Shown: one piece after another, positions 9,058-17,131 of the stretch
How the letters are laid out: each line of letters opens with the position of its first letter
How positions within the stretch are numbered: position 1 is the first letter of the stretch
Source of the DNA: an uncultured Euryhalocaulis sp.
GTDB lineage: Bacteria; Pseudomonadota; Alphaproteobacteria; Caulobacterales; Maricaulaceae
Reading direction: 5' to 3'
DNA: 45,743 nt
Assembly (NCBI GenBank): GCA_913055605.1
Contig: CAJXKJ010000024.1
Location: 1-45,743 of the forward strand
Position numbers and translations under genes: made by a program
The notes under the pieces: model-generated
Told to the model about the DNA's origin: nothing
Databases searched by the model: none
What the model saw: only the letters and a program-made list of their open reading frames with translations

Positions 9058-10293
9058 CTAGGCGAAAATTGCACGCGTCTCATCGATGAAGGACTGAACC
9101 GTCTGAAGATCAGCCCGAATCTCTTTCGGAAAGCGCTTCACATGAGCCGCAGGCACAACGAGCTGAATGTTCTTGGCTCTCATCTCTGCGAACTGGGCCA
9201 CAGACACACCCTCCTGCAGAGTGAGCAGGTGTTTTACGGCAATGCGATCCGCTTCAGTCACAACCTGCCGCCACCGATCTTTGCACGTGGTTTTTACGCC
9301 CAGCATTCGGAGCTTTTCAGCGGGAAACGTCTCATCTCGGTAGGCCGCAGCGCTGGGAAACAAGAAGTCAGGTTTCTTGTTTCCCTCTGATGTTTTTCCG
9401 TGATCGAACCCATCCCCTTCCACTAATCCGTTTTCCTCAAACACGCGTCGGAGATGAAGTTCGAGGGATCGCCCGGACCGCGATTTCCGTCGTTGGAGCA
9501 CCGTGTGAGACACCGACAGGAATTCGTCCAAAGAGGCAAATCCGTCGCGGATAAGCGGTAATGTCGTCGCCTCTTCGACACTTTGGAATAGCTGGAATTC
9601 GCAATTTCGGCGCTTTATGAGCGCGCGATCTGCATTGAGCCCCTTACAAGGACGCAGGCTCAAAACCCGATCGAAAATCTCCACTCCTGTAGGAAATTTT
9701 GCGAACCATTCTGGTGGGATTTTTTCGACAGGTAATTGGCAAGACGCCTCCCGCGTAACCGTCCCGAAATGGATAAACTCCGGCAGGAAGTGTTCAGAGT
9801 AGCGCCAGAACACCCCCGAACCGGGCAGCACTTCCCCGATACGACTTTCAATCTCCTCATCCTCATCAGGGTCAACGCAAACCCAAATGTCGACGTCAAC
9901 CGCGCTTCCCGCAGCCCCCATGAGAAAACTGAAAAGCGCCACGGAGCCAGTGCTGTCTTCGTTCAGGACAGGAGACGACTGTCCGCCAAAATTGGTGAAG
10001 CGACACTCGTTTCGTGTTCCACCACCATAAACCTTGCTGTTGTACCAAACGCCCCGAATCGGATCTGCGAGCTCCTCCCCCTGAACGTTAGCGGCTACTT
10101 TTACATCCGGATTTTTTTTGTCGGATCGCTCCAATTCCGGAAACAACCGGAACATCACCGGCTTTGGAAAATAGGGGCCGGCTTGATGAGCTCGCGTAGC
10201 CAAGGTGTCGTTCGCCGCCAGCCGTTTGGCGAACCACAGACGGTTCGCGCCCATGCGCGCTTCCAAGAATGCAGACAGCTGAACCGACGACAT
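9058..10293 (-). CDS. EcoRII-like type II restriction endonuclease
   Basis: A protein of 411 residues, the size of EcoRII, which cuts at CCWGG and needs a second site as effector. The C-terminal catalytic domain shows the PD-(D/E)xK layout: NKKPDFLFPS (Asp near 309), AAYRDETFP, then LGVKTTCKDRWRQV (Lys near 334) and EADRIAVKHLLTLQEG. The N-terminal half probably corresponds to the EcoRII effector-binding domain, though this is inferred from length and context. Its ATG shares one base with the stop of vsr (TGATG), so it is translationally coupled as the last gene of the operon. Base composition is visibly richer in A/T than flanking genes, a sign of transfer. Confidence 0.85.
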   Translation of the reverse strand: MSSVQLSAFLEARMGANRLWFAKRLAANDTLATRAHQAGPYFPKPVMFRLFPELERSDKKNPDVKVAANVQGEELADPIRGVWYNSKVYGGGTRNECRFTNFGGQSSPVLNEDSTGSVALFSFLMGAAGSAVDVDIWVCVDPDEDEEIESRIGEVLPGSGVFWRYSEHFLPEFIHFGTVTREASCQLPVEKIPPEWFAKFPTGVEIFDRVLSLRPCKGLNADRALIKRRNCEFQLFQSVEEATTLPLIRDGFASLDEFLSVSHTVLQRRKSRSGRSLELHLRRVFEENGLVEGDGFDHGKTSEGNKKPDFLFPSAAAYRDETFPAEKLRMLGVKTTCKDRWRQVVTEADRIAVKHLLTLQEGVSVAQFAEMRAKNIQLVVPAAHVKRFPKEIRADLQTVQSFIDETRAIFA

Positions 10294-10745
10294 CAGGCAC
10301 CTCGCAGCTCATCTCTCGGCGAATCCGATTTCAGCCAGCGGTCAACTTGCTCAAGTGCGTCAGGAACTGACAGGCAAGACTTGCCTTTGAGCGCACATTC
10401 CCAAACGTCGAGCTGACGCCACCCAATATTGCGGCTGGCATCACGCACCTCTCTATCGCGCTTACGATTGGCGCCAATCTTTGCCCGCCAAAAATCTTCC
10501 CGCGTTTTTGGCCATTTGAACAAATGGCAGTCATGGCCATGCCAGAAACAGCCATGCACGAAGATCACCGCCCGGTATTTCGGCAGCACAATGTCCGGAT
10601 TGCCGGGAAGATCGCGGCGATGGATGCGGAAGCGATAGCCCATCGCATGCAATCCGCGGCGGATGATCAACTCCGGCTTGGTATCCTTGCCCCGGATACC
10701 CGCCATCATCTCGCTGCGCTTCTGTTTGGAGACTACGTCCGCCAT
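10293..10745 (-). CDS. vsr: Vsr mismatch endonuclease (very short patch repair)
   Basis: A protein of 150 residues. Vsr nicks next to T:G mismatches left when 5-methylcytosine in a Dcm-type site deaminates, allowing repair to C:G. The protein begins MADVVSKQKRSEMMAGIRGKD, followed by the conserved GNPDIVLPKYRAVIFVHG and the catalytic/zinc region CFWHGHDC, then a helical segment ending VWECALKG. The start at 10745 overlaps the methylase stop by one base (TGATG), and the stop overlaps the nuclease start in the same way. The order methylase-vsr-nuclease makes biological sense: Vsr protects the methylated sites from mutation. Confidence 0.93.
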   Translation of the reverse strand: MADVVSKQKRSEMMAGIRGKDTKPELIIRRGLHAMGYRFRIHRRDLPGNPDIVLPKYRAVIFVHGCFWHGHDCHLFKWPKTREDFWRAKIGANRKRDREVRDASRNIGWRQLDVWECALKGKSCLSVPDALEQVDRWLKSDSPRDELRGA

Positions 10746-11965
10746 CAGGCGGCAGCGTAGGCGTCCTGCTCCTCGCCCGAAAGCGCGCGCTGAAGGGCCG
10801 GCTCCATATGTCGCGCCACGGCCTCCACCACCGGGACGACTACGGAATTTCCGAACTGCCGATAGGCCTGGGTGTCGGAAACCGGAATTTTCCATTCCCG
10901 CCCGGCGTTCGCGAAGCCCATCAGTCGCGCACACTCAAGCGGCGTCAGGCGACGTGGCCTGTCTACGGGCGTCTCAATCAGGATTTCCGAGCCATCCTTG
11001 TGATAACGGGCCGACAACGTCCGGGCGACATCGTCCGGCCCCACCTTGCTGTATCCAAAACCGTGGCCCGCCGCCTCGTGCTTGCGCCGGTACTCCTGGA
11101 GATAGTTCCAGAGATGCGGGGTCAGCGTGTATTTGGAATCGACCTCATTATGCGACTGGAGAATGTCGCCGAGCATGGGCCATTCGTCTTTTGGCGGAAT
11201 TTGCGCCTCGAACCCGTCAAAACTGAAGCCGCAGTCTTCACGGAAACCGACGATGAATATCCGCTCGCGTTTCTGTGGCACCCAGGGAAGTGCAGAGATC
11301 ACCCGATAATCGACCGAATAGCCCAGCTCGTGCTGGAGGCGATCCATGATCACCCCGAAAGTCCGCCCGCGATCATGCCGCTCCAGATTTTTCACGTTCT
11401 CGAGCACAAACGCCGCCGGGCGGTGATGCTTGAGGATTGAGAGGACTTCGAAGAACAGGTTGCCCTGCCGCTCGCAGGCAAAGCCATGCGGCCGGCCGAG
11501 CGCATTTTTCTTGGACACCCCGGCCAGCGAGAATGGCTGACAGGGAAAGCCCGCCAGCAATACGTCAAAGGTCGGAATTTGCGACGGATCAGCGCCAAAA
11601 GGCCGGATATCGCCGACAAACTGATGCTCGAATGGATCGTCGCGAAAATTGGCGTGGTAGGTCTTCTCGGCGTATTTGTCCCATTCGCTCGTAAAGACGC
11701 ATTTACCGCCGATCGATTCAAAACCAAGGCGCAGGCCACCGATGCCGGCGAAGAGGTCTATGAAACGAAACTCCGCTCCCTTCCGGTTTTGGTCGCCATC
11801 CAATTCTGCCTGTAAACGCATGACTTGCAGCAACGCTTCGGCTGGCTTCGTTTCGCCGCGCTCGTACCGATAGATCGTTGCCGGCGAGAGTTTCTGATCA
11901 ATCGCCACCTGATTAATCGACCAACCCAGCGCCTGCCTGAGTTTTGAAAATTCCGTCTGGCTCAT
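10745..11965 (-). CDS. DNA cytosine-5 methyltransferase (Dcm/M.EcoRII-like) with N-terminal HTH
   Basis: A protein of 406 residues. The first 50 or so residues form an XRE-like helix-turn-helix (FSKLRQALGWSINQVAIDQ, then SPATIYRYERGE). The methylase domain follows with motif I IDLFAGIGGLRLGF, motif IV GFPCQPFSLAGVSKKNALG (catalytic Cys near 140), motif VI VLENVKNLERHD, motif VIII QKRERIFIVGF and motif X at YRQFGNSVVVPVV. Similarity to Dcm in motif IV and beyond points to 5mC in CCWGG, protecting host DNA from the EcoRII-like nuclease. M.EcoRII and M.SsoII use N-terminal HTH domains to repress their own promoters, and a palindrome lies just upstream here. First gene of the three-gene operon. 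Confidence 0.93.
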   Translation of the reverse strand: MSQTEFSKLRQALGWSINQVAIDQKLSPATIYRYERGETKPAEALLQVMRLQAELDGDQNRKGAEFRFIDLFAGIGGLRLGFESIGGKCVFTSEWDKYAEKTYHANFRDDPFEHQFVGDIRPFGADPSQIPTFDVLLAGFPCQPFSLAGVSKKNALGRPHGFACERQGNLFFEVLSILKHHRPAAFVLENVKNLERHDRGRTFGVIMDRLQHELGYSVDYRVISALPWVPQKRERIFIVGFREDCGFSFDGFEAQIPPKDEWPMLGDILQSHNEVDSKYTLTPHLWNYLQEYRRKHEAAGHGFGYSKVGPDDVARTLSARYHKDGSEILIETPVDRPRRLTPLECARLMGFANAGREWKIPVSDTQAYRQFGNSVVVPVVEAVARHMEPALQRALSGEEQDAYAAA

Positions 11966-11979
11966 GGTTCCGAATCGCG

Positions 11980-11999
11980 AGGCTGATTTTTCTCAGCCT
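11980..11999. promoter_or_regulatory. Candidate operator of the R-M operon
   Basis: A perfect inverted repeat, AGGCTGA-tttttc-TCAGCCT, sits 14 bases upstream of the methylase start codon in an A/T-rich stretch. Position and symmetry fit a binding site for the methylase's own HTH domain, by analogy with M.SsoII and M.EcoRII autorepression. A hairpin in the mRNA leader is the alternative. Confidence 0.45.
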
Positions 12000-12204
12000 G
12001 ACAAATTTCGACCCAGCGCGCCACAAAATTCGTTCTTTTTTTGTTCTGGTTTTGGGGATGATTTCCGGTGAAGCCAGACCGCCCCAAATCCCGATTGAAG
12101 CCGTCACATCGCAGGCGTAGCGTCCGGTTCAGCGCCTTCACCAGCGGCGTCCTGCGGGGCGCGGCGTGAGGGCGCCCGGCGGCGGAGCGCCGCCGGCATG
12201 GGAC

Positions 12205-12990
12205 ATGACCGCCATGTCGCTGAACAGACGCAGTTTCGCCAAAGCTGCGCTGGCCGCGGGCGGCGCGGCGCTGTTCGCCGAAACCGGCGCGAACGCCGCC
12301 GGCGCGGCGGTCCCGGCCCGAAATGTCGTGCTGGTGCACGGCCTGTTCGCGGACGGCTCCTCCTGGTCGGAGGTCATTCCGCTGCTGCAGGCGCGCGGCC
12401 TCAACGTCACCGCGGTGCAGAACTCGCTGAAAAGCTTTCCGGAGGCCGTGGCCGACGCGGTGCGCGTGCTGGACCGGCAGGACGGGCCGACCGTGTTCGC
12501 CGGGCACAGCTTCTCCGGCATGATTTTGAGCGAGGCGGGGGAGCACCCGAACGTCTCGGCCCTCGTCTATGTCGCCGCGCGGGCGCCGGACGCGAGGGAG
12601 GATTACGGCGCGCTGGCCGCGACCTATCCGGCCGCGCCGGCCGGCGCCGGGATCGTGTTCGACGGCGACGAAGGCCGGCTGAGCGAAGAGGCCTTCCTGC
12701 GCGATTTCGCCGGCGATGTGCCGGAGGCGCGCGCCCGCGCGCTCTACGCGGTGCAGCAGCCCTTCCTGCGCGCGCTGACCGCCGCGCGCACGACCAAGGC
12801 CGCCTGGCGCACCCGCCCGACCTGGTATGCGGTCTCCGCCAATGACCGCACGATCGATCCGGATCTTCAGCGCTTCATGGCCATGCGCATGGGCGCCACG
12901 ACCGTGGAGCTGGATTCCAGCCATGTCTCGCTGATCTCGCACCCCGCCGAGATCGCGCGCCTGATCCTGGACGCCGCGGGACAGGACTGA
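12205..12990 (+). CDS. Exported alpha/beta hydrolase (Tat-type signal)
   Basis: A protein of 261 residues from ATG 12205, or 258 from ATG 12214. The leader MSLNRRSFAKAALAAGGAAL resembles a twin-arginine signal ending near ANAA. The mature part has the alpha/beta-hydrolase pattern: VVLVHGLFADGSSW (oxyanion loop), GHSFSG (nucleophile Ser), an acidic residue after VSANDRTIDP and SSHVSLI (catalytic His). It resembles the small esterase-like proteins often annotated as alpha/beta fold hydrolases; the substrate is unknown. It is divergent from the R-M operon. A perfect 9-bp-arm hairpin at 12176-12196 lies just before the start and may affect translation. Confidence 0.85.
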   Translation: MTAMSLNRRSFAKAALAAGGAALFAETGANAAGAAVPARNVVLVHGLFADGSSWSEVIPLLQARGLNVTAVQNSLKSFPEAVADAVRVLDRQDGPTVFAGHSFSGMILSEAGEHPNVSALVYVAARAPDAREDYGALAATYPAAPAGAGIVFDGDEGRLSEEAFLRDFAGDVPEARARALYAVQQPFLRALTAARTTKAAWRTRPTWYAVSANDRTIDPDLQRFMAMRMGATTVELDSSHVSLISHPAEIARLILDAAGQD

Positions 12991-13542
12991 CGCCGGCGGC
13001 GGCGGGACCGCCCAAAAGCGGGGACATCCATCGTTTCATCCCACACCCGTCCGGCGCCCCCATACTCCCTGCGTCTCCCCGCCCGAGGGACGTAGCTAAT
13101 CACTATGGCGGGGCGATCGCGTGGCGCGTCCGCGCCTGCGGCTATGATGGCTTCAGGCTCCGGCGCGGCCTTCGGGGAGGCGGGCGGCACTAAACGCCAG
13201 ACCGCTCCAAACCCCCGGATTGGAAACGCGGGGCGAGAGCCTTCGGGAAATCCACGCGCGGAGCGTCCGGCCCTGGTCCTCAAAACCCAAGGCCTCAAAA
13301 CACGGATCAGAGCCAGGCGCTCCGCTCCCTCACCGTTTTCGCAAAACGCCGGACCGGGCGGCTAATGACGCATGTCCAATGCGCCCTTACCGTCCTACCC
13401 CCTCATCCTGAGGGGGCGCGTCAGCGCCCGTCTCGAAGGAGGCTCCAGACATCGCCAGCCCGGCTGTCGCGCATCGTCCATCCTTCGAGACGGCCTTCGG
13501 CCCCTCAGGATGAAGGATGGCGTCTTGAAAGACCCGGCCGGA
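12991..13542. other. Gene-poor intergenic stretch with an inverted-repeat element
   Basis: About 550 bases without a convincing gene lie between the hydrolase and the receiver-domain gene. Short open frames here have no Shine-Dalgarno and a low-complexity Arg/Pro/Ala composition typical of chance frames in GC-rich DNA. The only clear structure is the inverted repeat at 13404-13512. Confidence 0.6.
13404..13512. repeat. Extragenic inverted repeat (CATCCTGAGG...TCGAAGGA type)
   Basis: The left half carries CATCCTGAGGGG (13404-13415) and CGTCTCGAAGGA (13429-13440). The right half carries their exact complements, TCCTTCGAGACG (13481-13492) and CCCCTCAGGATG (13501-13512). The inserts between sub-arms differ, and about 40 bases separate the halves. 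This is the form of a common dispersed extragenic repeat of Caulobacterales and Rhizobiales that folds into a long hairpin. Confidence 0.75.
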
Positions 13543-13956
13543 CTACAGAGTCAGGGTCAGGTCCTGGCTCGCCATCGCCGCGTCGATCGCCTCGACCAGC
13601 TCGGTCTGGCCATAGGGCTTGGACATGATGCGGGTCCAGCTATAGCGCCCGCCGGAATCCGTCGGGTCGATGCGCTCTGCGACGAAGACGAAGGGCACGC
13701 TGCGCTGCTCCAGCGCGCTGACCACCATGTCGAGGTCCGCCCCGGCGGAGCGCACGTCGATCAGGGCGAAGTCGTATCGGCCGGTCTGGAGCGCCGCGCT
13801 GGCGCCCGGCGCGGTCTCGGCGACCCGCACCATGGCGGAGCCAAGCGCGGCGAACCGGCTCTCGGCATAGGCGGCGAAATCGGATCTGGCCTCCAGGACC
13901 AGAACGGCGGTCGGCGGCTGGAATGCGAACGGAGTCTGAGCGGCTGCTGCTAGCAT
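13543..13956 (-). CDS. Stand-alone response-regulator receiver domain, degenerate
   Basis: A protein of 137 residues with the receiver fold only and no output domain. The phospho-acceptor Asp is in YDFALIDV and the conserved Lys in IMSKPYG. The acidic pair expected after strand 1 is reduced (VLVLEAR), and the Thr/Ser after strand 4 appears to be Ala (FVFVAER), so phosphorylation chemistry may be altered. The start at 13956 has a weak AGGGG upstream; an in-frame start at 14034 would add 26 residues not typical of receivers. No histidine kinase lies nearby. It is divergent from the peroxiredoxin gene across about 300 bases. Confidence 0.72.
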   Translation of the reverse strand: MLAAAAQTPFAFQPPTAVLVLEARSDFAAYAESRFAALGSAMVRVAETAPGASAALQTGRYDFALIDVRSAGADLDMVVSALEQRSVPFVFVAERIDPTDSGGRYSWTRIMSKPYGQTELVEAIDAAMASQDLTLTL

Positions 13957-14257
13957 CGTGCGAAAATCCCCTGCCCGCGCCCTCCCACAGGGCGCCCCGT
14001 GACAGCGGGACTTTACGCCCCAAATCTTATCCAAAACTCGCGCCGATCCCGGAGTCGCAGGGGGTTCGGATTGTCCGATCGTTAAACATCACGGGAAAAG
14101 GCGGGCGTTTTCAGACGCCCCCGCGAGGCCGCCCCGGCTTCCCCTCCCGCAATTGTGACCCCGCCCGCCGCGTGACGCCGCCGCGCGCGCTTGCGATACT
14201 GCCGCTCCGTCAGGGACACGCGACCTGCGCTGCCCTGCCCCTTGGGAGGAATTGCCA
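13957..14257. other. Divergent intergenic control region
   Basis: The 301 bases between the receiver gene (leftward) and the peroxiredoxin gene (rightward) hold no credible gene. A small hairpin, GGGCGT-tttcag-ACGCCC (14103-14120), lies near the middle, preceded by a less GC-rich patch (ATCGTTAAACATC) that could be promoter DNA. The Shine-Dalgarno GGGAGGA of the peroxiredoxin is at 14244-14250. Confidence 0.45.
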
Positions 14258-14860
14258 ATGAAACGCGTTTTTGCCGGCGCAGCGGTCTGCGCCATCACCG
14301 CCGCCCTCGCCTCGCCCGCCTTCGCGGTGCTGGAGATCGGGGCCGCGGCGCCCGAAGTCGTCGCCGAAGGCGCGCTGGCCGGCGAGGCCTATCATTTCGA
14401 TCTGGCCGAGGCGCGCGCCGAGGGTCCGGTGGTGCTCTATTTCTTCCCGGCCGCCTTCACGCCCGGCTGCAATATCGAGGCGGGCCTGTTCTCCCAGGCC
14501 ATCGCGGATTTCGAGGCCCAGGGCGCGACCGTGGTCGGCGTCACCGGCGGCGCGGCGATGGACGATTCCATGAGCGCCTTCGCCTCCAGCGAGGACGAGA
14601 TGCAGGAGCGCCTGCTGGCCTTCTCCAGCGAGCATTGCCAGGACGCCTTCGCGGTCGCCGGCGTCGATGCCAAAACCATCACCGCCTATGACGTCGCCTC
14701 CGCGCGCGCGCCGGGCGGCGCCATGTCCAACCGCACCTCCTATGTCATCTCGCCGGAGGGCGAGGTCCTGTTCGTGCATTCGGACAACAGCCCGGAGGCG
14801 CACATCTCCTCCACGCTGGAAGCGGTGAAGACCTACAACGCCGCCCATGGCGGCGAATAG
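14258..14860 (+). CDS. Periplasmic peroxiredoxin (BCP/PrxQ-like)
   Basis: A protein of 200 residues with a signal peptide (MKRVFAGAAVCAITAALASPAFA is the leader region) and an AhpC/TSA peroxiredoxin fold. The active site reads FFPAAFTPGCNIEAG, placing the peroxidatic Cys in the PxxFTPGC pattern of the BCP/PrxQ group. A later Cys in SSEHCQDAF may resolve the sulfenate. Such enzymes reduce H2O2 and organic peroxides; export points to a periplasmic role. The start at 14258 is set by a strong GGGAGGA and the signal peptide. It appears to be a single-gene transcript. Confidence 0.87.
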   Translation: MKRVFAGAAVCAITAALASPAFAVLEIGAAAPEVVAEGALAGEAYHFDLAEARAEGPVVLYFFPAAFTPGCNIEAGLFSQAIADFEAQGATVVGVTGGAAMDDSMSAFASSEDEMQERLLAFSSEHCQDAFAVAGVDAKTITAYDVASARAPGGAMSNRTSYVISPEGEVLFVHSDNSPEAHISSTLEAVKTYNAAHGGE

Positions 14861-15040
14861 ACCGCTGAAAAGCATCGCATGACGGCGCGGTCCCGCCCCG
14901 GCGGGGCCGCGTTTTCCTTGCGCGTCACCGGCGCGCTGATTTAGAAAACCTCATCCAATCCGCCAGAACATATCGCTGGCGGCGATATGGCCCCGGCCCT
15001 ACGGGAGCGGAGTTTCCGCATCCGCCAGAGGCCGCGCCCA

Positions 15041-15781
15041 ATGTTAGAAGACCTGATCCTGTTCATCGCCGTCGGCTTCGCCGCGCAGATGATCGACGGG
15101 GCCGCCGGCATGGCCTACGGCGTCTCGGCCACCACCGTCCTGCTCAGCTTCGGCGTGCCCCCCGCCACGGCCAGCGCCACCGTCCACGCGGCGGAGGTGT
15201 TCACCACCGGCGCCTCCGGCCTGTCGCACTGGCGGCTGAAGAATGTGCGCTTCGACCTGATGTGGAAACTGGCTATCCCCGGCGCGGTCGGCGGCGCCAT
15301 CGGCGCCTTTCTGCTGGCCTCCATCGACGCCGGCCTGATCCGCCCCTTCGTCAGCGCCTATCTCCTCATCATGGGCGCGGTGATCCTGGCCAAGGCGCTG
15401 CGCGGCTACGCCGCCCCCAAGCGCGTGGAGAAATTCATCGCGCCGCTGGGTTTTGTCGGCGGCCTGCTGGACGCGATGGGCGGCGGCGGCTGGGGGCCCA
15501 TCGTGGCGTCCAATTTACTCGGCCGCGGCGAGACCCCGCGCACCGCCATCGGCAGCGTCAATCTGGCCGAGTTCTTCGTCACCCTGGTGATCAGCGCCAT
15601 GTTCGTGGCGACCATCGGCCTGGATCTCTGGCCGATGATCGCGGGCCTGATCATCGGCGGCGTTATCGCCGCGCCGCTGGCGGCCTATGTCGCGAAGATC
15701 GCCCCGGCGCGCGCGCTGCTGGCGGTGGTCGGCGGCGTCGTCATCCTGCTGTCGCTGCGGGACATCGTCCGCGCCTTCTAG
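15041..15781 (+). CDS. TauE/SafE-family membrane permease
   Basis: A protein of 246 residues with about 8 hydrophobic spans in two related halves. Each half carries the family glycine-rich motif (MIDGAAGMAYGVSATTVLL and LLDAMGGGGWGPIVAS). Family members are proposed to export sulfite, sulfoacetate or related organosulfonates; the substrate here is not determined. ATG 15041 (MLEDLILFIAVGF) begins right at TM1 and is preferred to an in-frame upstream ATG at 14987 that adds a basic tail. It converges with rarD, the two stops being only 2 bases apart. Confidence 0.85.
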   Translation: MLEDLILFIAVGFAAQMIDGAAGMAYGVSATTVLLSFGVPPATASATVHAAEVFTTGASGLSHWRLKNVRFDLMWKLAIPGAVGGAIGAFLLASIDAGLIRPFVSAYLLIMGAVILAKALRGYAAPKRVEKFIAPLGFVGGLLDAMGGGGWGPIVASNLLGRGETPRTAIGSVNLAEFFVTLVISAMFVATIGLDLWPMIAGLIIGGVIAAPLAAYVAKIAPARALLAVVGGVVILLSLRDIVRAF

Positions 15782-15783
15782 CC

Positions 15784-16707
15784 TTAGCCCACCGGGCTCG
15801 GCCGGCGGCGCAGATAGGCGGCGCGCTCGTGGCGCAGCAGGTCGGCCGTATACAGGCCCAGCCCCGCCCAGATCAGGACGAAGGCCGCCGCCCGCTCCGG
15901 CGGGAACGCCTCGCCCAGCATCAGGCCGATGGCGAATTGCAGCGTCGGCGTGATGAACTGCAGCAGGCCCAGCGTGGAGAATTTCAGCCGCCGCGCCCCC
16001 TCGATGAACAGCAACAGCACCCCGGCGGTAAACACGACCCCGGCCGACACCAGCAGGAAGGGCTGGGCGCTCCATTCCAGGAAATGGCCGTTCCCGCTCG
16101 CCTGGATCCACACCGCCGCCGCGATGCCGAACGGCGCCAGCAGCAGCGATTCCAGGAACAGGCCGGTGGCGCCGTCCACGTCCAGCCGCTTGCGGACCAG
16201 CGCATAGAGGCTGAACGAAAACGCCAGATACAGCGCGATCAGCGGAACATGGGTGGAGGTCACGACCGGAATCGCCACGCCCACCGCCGCCAGCGCCACC
16301 GCGGCGATCTGCGCCCGGCGCAGCCGCTCCCGCAACAGCGCCACACCCAGCGCCACATTCACCAGCGGCCCGATGAAATAGCCCAGCGAGGACTCCAGCA
16401 CATGGCCGTTGGTGACCGCCCAGATGAAGACCAGCCAGTTCGACCCGATCAGCAGCGCCGCCAGCAGCACCCAGCGCGTGCGCGCCGGCGTGAACAGGCG
16501 CAGCGGATTGGGCGTCTTGCGCAGCACGAAGGGGGCCAGCGCCAGCGCGGCATAGGCGCTGCGATGGGCCACGATCTCCCACGCGCTGGCGTCGAACAGC
16601 AGCCAGTACAGCGGCGACAGGCCCCAGATCACATAGGCGGAGAAGGCCAGGATGAACCCTGTCCGCGCCTGCGCGTCCGCATCCGTATTCCAGTCCGGTC
16701 CGGTCAT
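15784..16707 (-). CDS. rarD: RarD-type EamA transporter
   Basis: A protein of 307 residues with ten predicted membrane helices in two EamA repeats. It starts MTGPDWNTDADAQARTGFIL; TM1 AYVIWGLSPLYW is characteristic of RarD (RarD family typically reads WGxxPxYW). Also seen are AHRSAYA and, later, GLLQFITPTLQF. E. coli RarD was linked to chloramphenicol resistance by name only; the true substrate is unknown. The start at 16707 matches the family N-terminus; the frame is open far upstream but in sequence without homology. It is divergent from the small membrane protein at 16804. Confidence 0.88.
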   Translation of the reverse strand: MTGPDWNTDADAQARTGFILAFSAYVIWGLSPLYWLLFDASAWEIVAHRSAYAALALAPFVLRKTPNPLRLFTPARTRWVLLAALLIGSNWLVFIWAVTNGHVLESSLGYFIGPLVNVALGVALLRERLRRAQIAAVALAAVGVAIPVVTSTHVPLIALYLAFSFSLYALVRKRLDVDGATGLFLESLLLAPFGIAAAVWIQASGNGHFLEWSAQPFLLVSAGVVFTAGVLLLFIEGARRLKFSTLGLLQFITPTLQFAIGLMLGEAFPPERAAAFVLIWAGLGLYTADLLRHERAAYLRRRPSPVG

Positions 16708-16803
16708 GCCGCGCTGTCTAGCCGCCCGGCCGGCGCGCGCATACGGCGGGTGCGCATGGCGGGTCTGCTTCTGGTATGATGCCGGCGCAGGGACAGGGAT
16801 CGC

Positions 16804-17127
16804 ATGAGCCGCCGCAGACCCGTTTTTCTCAGGCGTTCGATCGCCAACGAAGAGCGCCGCCGCCTTCAGGCGCGGTCGGAGGCGCGCGCCCAGAGCGCGG
16901 CCTTCCGCTGGGCGGCCGTGGGCGTGGCGATGGTGATCGGGCTCGGCGTCATGGTCGGCTTCACCGGGGCGGGTCAGGCGCTGGCGGCGCAGCTGGGCGG
17001 CGCCTTCGGCTGGATCACCGCCCAGATCGGCTTCGGCCTGACGCTCGCCGATCTCCTGGCCGTACTGGCCGCGGTCGGCGCCGCGGCGTGGTGGGTATGG
17101 CGCGACATGCGCCGGGCCAGACGGTGA
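16804..17127 (+). CDS. Small two-span membrane protein, unknown
   Basis: A protein of 107 residues. A strongly basic N-terminus (MSRRRPVFLRRSIANEERRR) is followed by two hydrophobic stretches, roughly residues 35-55 and 78-97, with a Gly/Ala-rich linker, and a basic tail RRARR. The charge pattern predicts both ends in the cytoplasm. No family was recognised. It ends 4 bases before the lipoprotein gene at 17132, so the two are probably co-transcribed. Confidence 0.6.
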   Translation: MSRRRPVFLRRSIANEERRRLQARSEARAQSAAFRWAAVGVAMVIGLGVMVGFTGAGQALAAQLGGAFGWITAQIGFGLTLADLLAVLAAVGAAAWWVWRDMRRARR

Positions 17128-17131
17128 CGAC

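Noticed and set aside
12000..12060. Sigma-70 promoter for the R-M operon (TTGTGG, 17 bases, TGTCAG on the minus strand)
   Set aside because: The -10 is too poor to call; only the adjacent palindrome was recorded.
12176..12196. Perfect hairpin CCGGCGGCG-gag-CGCCGCCGG just before the hydrolase start
   Set aside because: Striking but GC-rich palindromes are expected here; no T-run and no sign of a protein site. Mentioned in the hydrolase entry only.
13105..13365. Open frame in the 550-bp gap after the hydrolase gene
   Set aside because: No Shine-Dalgarno, low-complexity Arg/Pro/Ala content and no codon bias like the neighbours.
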